Shown: positions 10,721 through 22,059 of the stretch, in pieces | Layout of the letters: every line of letters starts with the position of its first letter | Numbering within the stretch: the first letter of the stretch is position 1 | Origin: Utricularia gibba | Lineage: Eukaryota; Streptophyta; Magnoliopsida; Lamiales; Lentibulariaceae | Assembly: GCA_002189035.1 (NCBI GenBank) | Contig: CM007992.1 | Span: forward strand, 2,170,001 to 2,234,000 | Length of the DNA: 64,000 nucleotides | Reading direction: 5' to 3' | Program-made: the position numbers and the translations under genes | Notes under the pieces: model-generated | The model's input: only the letters and a program-made list of their open reading frames with translations | Databases searched by the model: none | What the model was told of the DNA's origin: nothing

Positions 10721-11760
10721 TGATAACACACAAATTTTCATGTTTTAGGATATGAAAAATTATAAATTTTTAATTATGTTTGAGTGTTTATTTTATAGTT
10801 TTAAGTGTTTTTATGTAATTTAGGAAAATGTGATTTTTAATGTAATTAGTGGGCTAAATCCACTCCATGTCTAACTCGATTTTGGAGTCTAACAGCAACC
10901 CAAGAATCAAGGAAAAATCTGGATTTCGTACAAGTTACCAGGATGCAGGGGGCAATAAGTATATTGTCACGGTGATAGTCTGCAAGTCAGGGTCAGGAGC
11001 AATAAATTTGTCAGAGAATGTAATTGTCTTGGGCAGAGCGAGACGAGAGAAAGAGGAGGAGAGAGAGTCGCAAAAAGGGGACGAACCAGAATTTTCAGAG
11101 AACACACACAAGGGGGTTTCCCCCACAACTCGAACACGAAGAACACGAAAGGAGGAGGAAGAAAAAGGGATATTTTTGGAGAAGAACCTCCAGCTTGAAG
11201 GAAGAAGATCAAAACCCAATTCAATGCTACTGTTCCGGTGTAAGAACAGTAGCAAACGGAAACCAGACTTTTTAATGCGTTATTTTAGTTTGTTTATGTT
11301 TTTAGCTTCTGCAACCAACTTTTGCACGATGTTCTCAATGTTTTCGCTGTTTTATGATAATGCCATTACATTTTACCTTCAAAACATGAGTAGCTAAACC
11401 CTAGGAGTACCTTAAGGTGATGTATGGTGGTGTGGATTTAGGAGTCTTAATAAAATTAACTATTATTTCTTAGCTTTTGTTTCTATCAAATCATGGGTAG
11501 ACTTAAGGAGATGAATAAGTAGCTTCACAACTTAGATGCTTGATTTAGTGATAAACCAACAAATCAAGATGAGAGCAGTAAGTGTTAATCCGGGACATAA
11601 CCAATAGAATCGGGTAGACCTAATTCTATATACTTTCCATGCGGGTAGACCTAATTGCAAGGTTAGTGATGATATGGAGGACTAGCTTAACCGAAAATAT
11701 GATGAATAACTTGGGTAGAATTAAATTATTTGGAGTTGTGAGTGTAGAATTATGGAAGAT
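10721..11760 (+). mobile_element. Solo-LTR-like element, copy A
   Basis: It begins TGATAACACACAAATTTT. It shares a series of landmarks in the same order with the inverted copy at about 22,215-23,265: AAAAATGTGATTTTTAATG-like sequence, a GGxCTAAATCC motif, a purine-rich AGGAGGA block, the stem-loop at 11226-11253, CTTAAGGxGA, and several GGGTAGACCTA repeats, ending near GTTGTGAGTGTAG. The TGATRACACACA start is what an LTR 5' end would look like. The two copies are clearly diverged. A 176-codon open frame inside is not conserved in copy B and is not called as a gene. Confidence 0.6.
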
Positions 11761-12632
11761 TAAATTAGGAATTGAGGCAATATATGTTTAATTCTTTTAA
11801 AGTCAAGTACTATGAGGTATATTCAATACTTTTATATATTTATATTTTATTTTAAAAAGGATTTTTTGGATTCAGTATGCAGTTGGTATGATCAATCTTG
11901 CTGTGTTAAATATTTTTTCTTCAGTGAATTCAGAAAGATATGCTTTCTTCCATGGTATGCGGTATTGGATTAGTCAATGCATTCTAGCATTATTATATTA
12001 TTGAATGATTCTTTTTGGACTAACATTGATTATATTTTACAATTTACTTCTCTTCTTTATGAGATGATCTAAGGATTTGATGTATCAAATGTGATTAAAT
12101 ACAATATCTAGGGTGAAAAGAATTATATATGCTCATGAAAAATAAAGGTAATAGATTAGAAAGAAGGGTGCAATGTATAGCATCATTATATGCTTTGAAT
12201 TATTTATTAAAGTCACAGTAAATTGTTTTTATATTACATTAATATTATATTATTTTTACATATCATAGTTACATCTTCATCCTTCTTTTGTTTTTGTTTT
12301 TAGGTGTGCAACTGAACAATGAAAACATGCATAGGGTTATGTTCGGATTTTGAAGTATATGGTTATACGATCCTTTTGTGATGACCAACTAAGGGCTAAG
12401 TCGAATAATGAGTCTGCAACATTTTTAATTTAATGACAAAATTCCAAATTAGAACGTTCTAGAATGAAATTCTTAGATTGGTAGGCGTTAAATGGAGCAA
12501 TCACTTCAATTCTACAGCAATTGACGTTACGTTTATTGTGATAGGTATTATTCAATATCTTTTAAATTTAATATGTTGATTTATTGACTATTTCATTACT
12601 TCATTAGGTTTCTTCATCATTACGTTACGAAA
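11761..12632. other. AT-rich intergenic sequence
   Basis: No coding features were seen. It lies between the solo-LTR-like element and a hAT scrap and probably includes the decayed upstream part of that hAT element, but I cannot trace the transposase in it. Confidence 0.4.
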
Positions 12633-12820
12633 GGAATTGAAGCATTTTACTCATTTATACATTTAGCGAAGAGGAATAAATTAGCTCCTAAACATGCAGA
12701 AGACTTGATTTTCATTCATTCAACTCTTTGACTGTTTTCCAGAACTCTGCAGAATATAATGAAGGTGATGGTAAGATAATAATGATGTGGAAGAACAGCA
12801 AAAAATGAGAGCAAATGGGA
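12633..12820 (+). pseudogene. hAT transposase C-terminal remnant
   Basis: One frame reads GIEAFYSFIHLAKRN then KLAPKHAEDLIFIHSTL before a TGA. This is the pattern of the plant hAT dimerisation region, in which a basic K-R-N/x-R-L segment is followed by DLVxxxxNLRL. A continuation (NSAEYNEGDGK then a tryptophan) lies in another frame just downstream. No upstream catalytic core was recognised, so only the tail survives. Confidence 0.45.
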
Positions 12821-13183
12821 GAAATTGAAAAAGAAATAATAAATATTTTTTATATGATTTGATGAATAATAATTTATGAACTTCTCATCTGTTTACTTAC
12901 GGCAAAAACCTTGACCATCATATTTAGTTTATAATATGTATCTGACAAACTATGCGTTTGAATTACGTTAAACTTTATTTTATTTTATAATTATTTAAAA
13001 GTTGTTAATAATTTTATTAATAAATTAGTTCTATTTCTTACTACTTTTTAACTTATAATTGCCAATCTTTTATGGTTCCATGCTTCTTACTTTATGATTT
13101 GGAGCTCCTGCTTCGGAGTACTCATACAATGTCAATCTACCACGAAGCCATGGCAACACTCCTCCCTGAATGCAACATGACTC

Positions 13184-13432
13184 TAAACAAAATGTAAATC
13201 GCAGTGAGAGGTTCTACCACCTCAAAATACTAAAAGTAACAGTTATTCCGGAAGAAATGGATTACACACTTCTAATGTAACAGTGAGTCATTTATTTTTA
13301 CTCAATGGAAGAAAGCAAAAGCAGAACGTAACTAACGAACAAAACGGGAATGTGTGGAGAAGATTTGTTGTGGGACGTGTGATCTGCACCGGAGGTCAGC
13401 TCCCAACAATGCTTAATTGTCAGTTGTCTTCA
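13184..13432 (-). repeat. copia 3' LTR (left in window)
   Basis: A direct repeat of 17099-17348. Shared blocks include TAAACAAAATGTAAATCGCA and AGTAACTAACGAACAAAACGG-like sequence, ending at GTTGTCTTCA. The purine tract lies immediately inside. Confidence 0.8.
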
Positions 13433-13454
13433 CCCCCTCATCAAGCTTGGGCTC

Positions 13455-13925
13455 CTAAGAACGTAAGCCAAGCTTGCAAACGATGGAGCGAAACGGCAGC
13501 ATGTCAAGAGATTTAGTGCAGGTATCAGCAAGCTGCATCTGAGAAGGCACAAAAGAAGGTGTTAAGAAGCATGATTTATAGTGATCTCTAACCATATGAC
13601 AATCAATGTCAGTGTGTTTGATACACTCATGGAAAATGGGATTGGCTGTGATGAAAGTAACCGATTGGCTGTCACACCACACAAGAATAGGAAGATGCAG
13701 GGACTGATCCAAATCACAAAAGACATAGGAAATCCATAAAAGCTCCACCGTGGTTGCTGCTATGCTACGGCATTCAGCCTCTGCTATGAACGAGAAACGG
13801 TATGCTGCTTTTTAGTTTTCCAGGATATCAGACAACCTCCAAGAAAAACACAATAGCCAATGACAGATTGATGTGTAGGATGATAGGCACCCCAATTGAG
13901 AAAAGCATGGAAATACTAATCGACC
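13455..13925 (-). pseudogene. copia RNase H fragment
   Basis: The minus strand reads WKTKKQHTVSRS, then AEAECRSIAA, then VWCDSQSVTFITANPIFHE and QLADTCTKSLD, the order found in copia RNase H tails. A frame break near 13,815 separates the first part from the second. Its upstream neighbour is the N-terminal integrase core, not RT. Confidence 0.8.
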
Positions 13926-14720
13926 CCATCTTTAGATACAAGCAATAAGGTCCACGTTGCTCTAGATAAATCATCAACTATAGTAAGGAAATAGTGATTG
14001 CCAATGATGGTTGCACATTTTTAAGGATCCCATGAATCACAGTGGAGCAAAAAGAGTGTATGAGGTGCTCTAGAGACATTCAGCTGAAAGGGAAGTCTAT
14101 AAAATTTGGCAAACTGGCATATGTCACACAATGCTCAATTTAGACCACATAAAATAGACATGCTTTGCTTTAGATTTGGAGATATGGCCAGGTCGATAAT
14201 GCCATAACAAATTATCATGTGTGTTAAGGAAATGATCAGCAGAAAAACGCATTTTAGGTAGCAAAATATTCATCAATTTATTCTTGATCATCTCTACCCC
14301 TCCTAGTGTTGTAGAAAATGTGACAAGCAGAGTCGGTAAAAAAGATTGCTTGTCAAGCATATACATTCTATCCTTCACCCTATCAATATTAACTATCTTA
14401 TTTGTACCTGATCCTACAACAAGCAATAATGGCTAAAAATGTAATATTGATGCGACCATCTTTTCCTGATTTCTTCATATTTGAAATAAGGGATTAAAAA
14501 AATATTATGTAATGTCAAAGTATCTGCCAAAGTTAAATTTCTAACACTCGCAACAACCATAAATTCACCATTTGGTAGATTAACTCAAACCCTAGCAATT
14601 GGTCTTAACGAATTGAAGAATACACTTGAATATCCAATGTGTGTTATGGCACCAGAATCTACTATCCACTCTCATGAATTGCACACAAAATCCCTACAAA
14701 CATCACTTGCCAAGCATTGT
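13926..14720 (-). pseudogene. copia protease, GAG-pre-integrase and integrase N-terminal fragment
   Basis: From 14,720 downwards the minus strand gives the protease motif WIVDSGAITH with its catalytic aspartate, the pre-integrase LWHYRPGHISKSKAKH and CDICQFAK zinc-type residues, then LTIVDDLSRATW of the integrase core. Stops and shifts interrupt it. It ends at the deletion junction near 13,925. Confidence 0.75.
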
Positions 14721-14759
14721 TCAATAGATGGCATACATGCTAATGTTGAGCCAAAACGA

Positions 14760-15900
14760 GTCATATTTGTGGTGTTTTAAGTGTTAGAATAAGGAATTAG
14801 GTGAGGTAAAATAGGTAAAAATATCAAAATTAGTGTTAGTAAATTTTGTGTGTATAAAAAATGTTTTAGTCTTATTTCACCTTGATTTGCTTGTTGGGGT
14901 GAACTTATTGTTCATCCAGATCTAGGAACGGCTAGTCCATTTGGATTGGATTGTGTATTCTGACCACTCTGCAGTATTTATTACTCCACAGGTAAAATGG
15001 GAATTACGGGTCTGCATGCACAAGGCGATAAAATACTCCGCGGGAAATAGGGAATAAGAAAAACCTAAGCCTCCTCAAGTCATGCAATAGGGACAGGCAT
15101 GATTGCGTGAAGAGATAAAGAAGATTTCAGACATTGTGAGAGGTGTTTCTGGTGAGTTTGAACTAGTTTTAGGAAAGAAGATGAAGAAGAGATAATTACA
15201 ATGTGATAGTGGAACTCAACTCCAGTACTGAAACCCTATTGAATAGAGATCTGTTTGTGCGAACAAGACGACAGAAGCAGTTTCAGAGTGACATTGGAAC
15301 CACCTCTATCACTCAGAACAATAGTAGAACACTTGGAACCTTCTAGCCTGACAAGAAAAAGAAACGAACGTGTGTGAGAACGGATTTGGATAACCAAACG
15401 AACTTTATTTATTTTATGTCTTTTATTTTTGTATTTTTGCAACCTACTAGTTCACTTAAAATTTCATGTTGTATCATTCATCTCATTTGAGTGTTTTCAA
15501 CTTAGCATGTTTTTCTTCATCATGTTCTTTACTATTTTTATATGTGAATCGGAACAATAACTGGAGCATGTTCAGGTTATCTTTTAAGTATGATTAATTT
15601 TCGTATTAAGTGTAATGGTTACTTTTAAATTTCCAAAAATACTGATCTACTCATTTCGTGAATGTGATACTTACTTCCCAACAAAAACCTCCTATATAAT
15701 CTTGCTTACGCATAGGACTTACAATTGAAAATCATTTGCTCTTTGTGGATTAACCTGGACTTGCCACTCTTTTATTATTTTCTTCGTGAATATATTGTAG
15801 AATGTTTTCTCAGTTTTATAAATATCTTTTGATAGAAAAAATTTTTAAACATGTGATACTTTTAGAATTTTCCTTCTATCATCTCCAAACTCCATTCATA
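14760..15900. other. Unassigned insertion inside the copia element
   Basis: About 1.1 kb without copia similarity separates the gag linker (about 15,990) from the protease (about 14,700), which should be nearly adjacent. It has no recognisable coding region. It is probably a later insertion, perhaps a solo LTR, but I could not define ends or a duplication. Confidence 0.4.
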
Positions 15901-15999
15901 AAAAAATTATATTTTGTTGTAATGATGTTATCAACGAGAGTGTGCTTCCACTAAGTAACTTGTCCAACTCACGTTGAATAAGTTGTAGAGACTTTACAT

Positions 16000-16990
16000 A
16001 TCCGGATGGATTATCTACACTGGTACCAAAGTTTAATGGTTCATCAAGTGATGTCTCCACAATATGCTGCTGGTTTGTAGTGTCCCTGTTGCATAAGTGG
16101 TTTGAGTCCTAGGATACTATGGTAATTGTTGAGCAACACAGACCTATTGATTGCTCCTTTGATATAGTTGTTTTGCACTCTTCTTTTGCCATCAACATGG
16201 TGATTCTTTGTTTGTTAAGCAGATATCCTGAATATGTCCAAACTTTTTACATATCACACAATATCAATTATTACGTTTATGTCTTGGAACTAAGTGAGAC
16301 ATGCTCTTATACTTATTTGGCTTTGTAAACATAGCAGAATCAGTATGGATGCTAACCCTCTCCAATTGGCGCTTGTTAATTTGCTACTCCACATTTAATA
16401 AAGTTGCATATGCTGTGGAGACAGTAATGGACTCATCCATATCTTGTATTTGGTTTCGAATACCATCATGCTTAGAGTCTAATCCAATCAAAAACTAAGT
16501 TAGCTTCATGACAGTAAAGAATCTATCCACACATACAGATGTACTACGTTGTTCGCGTCTGATGTCAAGGAATAATGTGTCAAAATCCTTCCACAATGCA
16601 TTTAGTTTTGTGTAATACTGAGCTATACTCATCTCACCTTGCTTCAGATTATACAGATCAAACTGAATCTGATAGAGCATATTGCTATTCATCTATCCAT
16701 AGTAAGGCTCTAGAGTTTTTCAAAGATTGTAAAAACTCTCACAACCAATAAAGCTAGACACCAGATCTTTGGAAATTGAGTTCAATAACCTCAATATAAC
16801 CATGAAATCATTGCGCAACCAAAGCCCATAACCAGGATCTGTCTGTAAAGATTTCTTGGCATCACCATATATAAGACCTAATTTTTTTTTCTCTCCTAAC
16901 ACCAAACGGACAGCATGTCGCCAAACAAATTAATTTCATGTAGTAAGAAAATCACTTAGGTGCAGAAGATTGGCTGTATTTGTCTTTGCA
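16000..16990 (-). pseudogene. copia gag fragment
   Basis: 16,720-16,905 (minus) carries LRNDFMVILRLLNSISKDLV, and 16,495-16,692 carries LYQIQFDLYNLKQGEMSIAQ followed by YYTKLNALWKDFD, the conserved core of plant copia gag. The frame is broken between them. The 3' linker continues to about 16,000. Confidence 0.8.
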
Positions 16991-17098
16991 CTAACAAAAA
17001 CCGGCCTTGTCACATATGTATTTGAAATGATCTCTTCCATCTCAATGCATGTAGACAAAATTGATGAGAATTGCAGTTCCTCCATGCTCACAACACCA

Positions 17099-17348
17099 TA
17101 AACAAAATGTAAATCGCAATAAGAGGTTCTTCAACCTCAAAATACTAAAAGTAAAATAATTCCACGAAGAAATGAATCACACACTTTTAATGTAACAGTA
17201 AATCATATATTTATACTCATTGCAAGAAAGCAAAGGCAGAATGTAACTAACGAACAAAACGGAAAATGTGTGGAAAAGATTTGCTATGGCACGCGCGCCG
17301 TGCACTGGAGGCTAGCTCCCAAGGATGCTTAATTGCCAGTTGTCTTCT
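17099..17348 (-). repeat. copia 5' LTR (right in window)
   Basis: The partner of 13184-13432. The primer-site-like TGGTGTTGTGAGC (minus strand) lies directly inside it at about 17,086-17,098. Confidence 0.8.
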
Positions 17349-18025
17349 GAGTCATATTAGGAGAGACAGTACCATGTAAGTTCATCGTCATTAAATCTTT
17401 TTGGATGAACTCATAGGCTTTTAATGGCTCTCTTCCTGGACTATCTTATTACAGTTGAGGAAGATGCATTCGACCAAATATTATATCCACTAATCGGTGG
17501 TTATCAATCTGAGGCATTCTCATCTCATCCATAAGAGACCTCCAGCTCATGGCATTTATCATGTTACACCCAAAACAGAAGCAACATTCTTTTCACATAC
17601 AATGCAGGATTGCCATTGAATACTTTTTTTTTAAATTAATCCACATTAATGTGTAATTTTGTTTTTGGATCCGCAAGGGCACTCTGTGTGGTCAATTGCA
17701 CGTGTGGATAAAAGTGCTGGTGTGATAGCTTACGTTTACGGCATAATATATTAATTAAATGGAGGATTATTGAGCCGTCATTTTAATTTTTTATGAGTAA
17801 AATTTATAAGGTATATAATATTTTTTAGTTTCTTGGTTTGGATGATCCCATCTGCACGTAAAACTGCCCCGATGCATAATTGAAGCTCAAGTCTTCGTCT
17901 TCACCAAATTCCTAACAACTCCACGAGAACTAATTTACCAGTTCAACAACAAACAACGCGGCGTCCCTCTGCAGCTTTCTTCCTTCTTAAACTCACTATT
18001 CTCTTCCCTTCTCCTCCCGACGAAC
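17349..18025. other. Intergenic region and upstream region of the cytochrome b561 gene
   Basis: 17,350-17,620 on the minus strand has a partly open, protein-like reading that I could not assign. A TATA-like AGGTATATAATATT lies near 17,810-17,825, about 200 bp before the ATG at 18,026. The last 80 bp are pyrimidine-rich leader. Confidence 0.4.
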
Positions 18026-19359
18026 ATGGCCAAGTTTCTTAGCATACTCTCGGCTTTTACCCTCTTCATCAGCGCCGTGCACGGCCAATCCTGCGCTGGC
18101 TACGCATTTTCCGGCAACTCGTTTTTCCCTTCTTGCACTGATCTCCCTTTTTTGAACTCCTTCATCCACTGGAGCTACAACGAATCAACCAGCTCCGTTC
18201 GGATTGCATTCCGCCAACCCGCCGCTTCGGCCGATCGATGGGCGGCGTGGGCGGTGAACCCCACCGGGCTCGGAATGATCGGAGCGCAGGCGCTGGTGGC
18301 GTACCGTCAATCAAATGGCGCGATGACGGCGTACACGTCGCCGGTTACAGGGTACAGCACGGGATTGCAACAAGGGGCGTTGAGCTTCCCGGTGACGGAC
18401 TTGACGGCGAGTTTTGATCGGAATGAGATTATTATTTTCGCGACTCTGGGATTAGGTAACCTTGGATCGACGGTGAATCAGGTCTGGCAGGAGGGCCCTC
18501 TCTCCGGCGGAGTCCCGGCTAGGCACTCTGTCTCAGGTCCAAATATGCAGTCAATGGGTTCCCTAAATTTACTCTCCGGAACGACGGTGACTCCCAGCGG
18601 ATCAGGCGGAGGAGTTGTTGACGATAGACGGAGGCAAAGAAATGTGAGCAACCCCTTCCATTTTCAATATACAGGCTTTTTTAATATACTGACTTTATTT
18701 TCCAGATTCACGGAGTGTTGAACGCAGTAGGGTGGGGGACTCTGATCCCCATCGGAGCTATAATCGCAAGGTACCTCAAGGTGTTCGACTCCGCCACGCC
18801 GGCGTGGTTCTACAGCCACATCACGTGTCAGATCACCGGATACATAATCGGCGTCGCCGGATGGGCCACCGGACTCCACCTCGGTGCCCAGTCCCCTGGA
18901 ATAACCTTCTCTGCACATCGAGCAATCGGCATTGCCATATTTTGCCTCGCCACGCTTCAGGTACTCCTCTATCGTTTCCTGCCTCTGTTGCATCAAAAAG
19001 CAATTCTCTAATAACCCTTAAGTCTGAAGTAACTGCTTGTGGCACTTGGAATGCAGCTGTCTGCTCTGCTGCTGAGGCCAAAGAAGGATCACAAGTACAG
19101 AATCTACTGGAACGCGTTCCACCATTCTGTAGGGTACACCATCATACTCATCAGCATAATCAACATCTTCAAGGGCTTCAACATTCTGAATCCCGACCGC
19201 GCTTGGAGGAGAGCCTACATCGGAGTCGTCGTGGCGCTCGCCCTGATTGCGGTTATTCTGGAAGCATACACATGGATGGTGGTGATCGCGAGGAAGAAGA
19301 AGATGCAGGGGAACCAGCAGAAGAGTGGGAATGAAGAGATGGATTCATACAGAGTATAA
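18026..19359 (+). CDS. Cytochrome b561 and DOMON domain-containing protein (three exons)
   Basis: Exons are 18026-18643, 18706-18960 and 19057-19359, all phase 0, with introns of 62 and 96 bp and GT...AG borders. The product is 391 aa. A signal peptide (1-20) is followed by a DOMON domain (about 45-170) with M84 and H167 at positions suited to bind heme as in AIR12-type proteins, a short Gly/Arg linker, then a six-helix b561 core. Its four heme-ligand histidines are H208, H244, H277 and H313, spaced 36, 33 and 36. Family members move electrons across the plasma membrane, probably from cytosolic ascorbate to an extracellular acceptor. The C-terminus is basic and cytosolic (RKKKMQ). GC-rich exons, splice sites and length are all regular, so this gene looks functional. 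Confidence 0.95.
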
Positions 19360-20653
19360 AAGCGACATCTCCTTGCTTTTTGTGTAGTTTGTACAAAGTA
19401 GAGGTGTTTTCCGTATATGCTGTACGCCTAGCTTATCTTCTTTATTGCTCTGTGTAACACGTTTTCTCCTGGGTTAGTAAGCCATTACCAATGGCAGTAG
19501 TGCCTTCTCGTCTTCGAAATTTCCCTCTGTTACCACAACTAAGGAAATAACCAGAGGAGCAAGGCAGCCCAAAGAGAGAGAACCCTACAAGACCCGAACG
19601 AATGGCAGGCCCAACAGGAAGTATCGAGAGGCTTTCACCACAAGACCAACGATGAAAGACCGACCACCCGATCAGGGCTCAGGGTAGCGTCATCTCCTGT
19701 GAGGCCCACAAGCCCTCAAGAATATTCCCGACGAGCTCGGACCAACGGCCTCCCACATGTGCCCAATGGGTTTTCTAATAGAAAACCAAATGCCCATAAA
19801 ACTTGATTCAATACATGGGGGCCATGAACATCATCCTCACCCTATGTAAACACTATACCTGGATTTGTTATACACATTTCATTTAGGTAATGAGGTAGGT
19901 TTGTTGTAGTTTGCACCCAAGTATGATATTGAAGTTCAGTAGCACATATCATGCAAGCCTATGCTTGCTATTTATTCATGTTATAACCTCATCTCTGCTT
20001 GATGATAGCTTAGACACCTTTCATGGTCACCTTTCCCTATAGATTAGGAATTAATCATAGAACAATGAATTTTAATGTCAAATTCCTATGGACATCTAAA
20101 TTCCTATGCGTTTAATGTCTGTGGCCCCATCATTTTTGTAATCTTCCATGTATTTATTTTGAGGTTGAGGAGCTACTTTGAAGTTAAATGTACAGGGGAA
20201 ATTGGAAGAATATACCTGTCAATAAATGAACTCCATTTGAGTTTTCTTTAGGTGATATTTAAACGCCTCATCCTTCAAACATGTTTGATCTATAAAATGG
20301 ATTCTCTTACTCAAATGCATTTCTTCCTAGGAATAGAAATCTAATGGTTTATGAGTATTGAAAGAATCAAGAAATACCTATGGTACATACTGAATTGGTG
20401 GGGTTATGATTTAAAGGAATATTCTCAATGCCAATCTCCTCAATAGCTTTTTCCAAATCCTTATGTGAGAGAATTTCATCATGATCCAATTTCAATGTGT
20501 TTGATACGTTGTTTGTAAATAGTAAGGTTTGGAATATGTTCACAATTTTGATTTAATTTTGCGTATGGTATGCTGTGACTGTACAATGTTTGTGGCATGT
20601 AGCTTGTAAAAAAAATCACGAATTTTGATATGAAATAAAAATGATTGTGAGTC

Positions 20654-20880
20654 GATCTTTAATGCTAGTTTGGAACAAGTGGACATATACATTTACTTTC
20701 TTTTTCTAAAGGAGTTGATCCTTAATGCCACTTTTGAAATGAGTGGGCATTTTCATTTGTTTTTTTAAAGGAGTCTAGTATTACTAGCAGTTCAAATCGA
20801 GACGAGAATTTCAGTTGTTTTCCTTTTTTTTTAAAGGACTTGATGCTTAATTCTAGTTTGCAATGAATATGATTCTTGGA
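20654..20880. repeat. Degenerate tandem repeat, about 56-69 bp period
   Basis: Units start near 20,654, 20,717, 20,773 and 20,842. Each begins GATxxTTAATxCTAGTTT-like and ends in a T-run followed by AAAGGA. The copies are strongly diverged. Confidence 0.5.
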
Positions 20881-21359
20881 AAAGGTTGAAATCATTGCAC
20901 ATATATGATGATGGTGTCGAGTGGTGGAAGTTTATGTAGAAGTTAGATGACTCAAGATAGTTGATCATTGGTAGTGAAGCGTGAGCTGTTAATATTGATA
21001 TTAGAAATATACAAAATAGACATCAAATTGTTAAAAATACAGATCGTGCATACCATTGTAGCTAATTGATGCTCCTAGATAATGATAATTATTCAAAATA
21101 TACAAATCCATCTCGAATTGTGAGTTTATGGGATTCAAAACATAACATAGTATATTTTGATATGAAATCTCAATGTAACTAATATTTCAAAAATCAATAT
21201 CATAGAAATTTGTACTTAGACGAATGAACTGAAAATCAACATTGAGAACAATCTCTTGATGGATAACATTCAACAACCTACTCGAATAAATTGTAGGTTT
21301 TATTAATAATCTTCTTTAGATCTTGATTGTATGAGATAACTCCATATGAATCTCTAAGG

Positions 21360-21560
21360 CCTTGCTTGGTTGATGTGTTTTAAGTATTAGTGGGTTTAAA
21401 TTATTTGGGTTTAGTTAAACCCAAATATGTGGGTATAAAAATACCCATACCCCCCCTTAAATATACATATACCCATATATGAAGGTATTATATGAGTATA
21501 ATGATTATTATATCCATATATAAGATATAATTATACCCACATACCAAACAATAGAAATTT
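21360..21560. mobile_element. MITE-like small inverted-repeat element
   Basis: The left end TTGCTTGGTTGATGTG and the right end, read in reverse as TTGTTTGGTATGTGGG, form imperfect terminal inverted repeats. Inside is a perfect 11-bp palindrome (ATTTGGGTTTA/TAAACCCAAAT, 21403-21426). It has no coding capacity. Boundaries are approximate. Confidence 0.5.
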
Positions 21561-22059
21561 ATTAAATTTATCATAAATCAATCTTATATCCTCATATCAA
21601 AAAAGCCCTAAGAATATGACCACCGGCAAAAACTTCGATAGAAAGCAAAGACATTGTAGTTGCAAATGATGAAATGCAATTATCTAAGTGGGTGGTATAG
21701 GGTAAGATTGTAAATGGTTGTGTTGGTGAAAGTTTGGTGGGAGTGATTGAGTGGCTACCACTAAAATTGGTGAAAGTGTCCTTCAGCAAAACAGAGCATA
21801 GACGTGTTTGAGTGGTTTAGGATTTAAGGTTTTCTTTAGGGTTTTGGTTATTGGGAATAGGGTTTTTGATAAACGAAAATTCCCTAATATCATTGCAAAT
21901 AAAAATAGAAAATCCATATCAAATAAATTTATAATCTCTAATCTACACAAAATACAAATTTGGAAAACTTGTATAGTGGATATCGGGGTCGATCACGAAA
22001 AGCTTGTGCTTGCTAAGTGTTTTAGTATATGCATAATTTCGGATAATAGTAGGCCTTAG

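Larger units (their letters stand above)
13184..17348 (-). mobile_element. Ty1/copia retrotransposon with both LTRs, RT deleted
   Basis: Direct repeats at 13184-13432 and 17099-17348 flank a minus-strand copia interior. A primer-site-like TGGTGTTGTGAGC lies just inside the right LTR, read on the minus strand, and a purine tract (GATGAGGGGG) precedes the left one. Reading from the right the interior gives gag (about 16,990-16,000), an unrelated insertion (about 14,760-15,900), protease with a D-S-G-A motif (about 14,690), GAG-pre-integrase (14,124-14,426) and the start of the integrase core. It then passes directly into RNase H (about 13,925-13,455). The whole RT is missing. No direct target-site duplication was found. 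The LTRs differ at many sites, so the insertion is old. Confidence 0.85.

Noticed and set aside
10867-11397. A 176-codon open frame on the plus strand
   Set aside because: It lies wholly in the solo-LTR-like element, is low-complexity and charged, and is not conserved in the second copy at 22-23 kb.
12470-12505. TGAAATTCTTAGATTGGTAG, reminiscent of a small-subunit rRNA phrase
   Set aside because: Only about a dozen bases match and the flanks are unrelated to rRNA.
13179-17353. GACTC left and GAGTC right of the copia LTRs as a target duplication
   Set aside because: They are inverted, not direct, so they cannot be a target-site duplication.
17350-17620. Minus-strand reading with a protein-like stretch next to the copia LTR
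   Set aside because: I could not match it to any family, and it contains stops; left unassigned.
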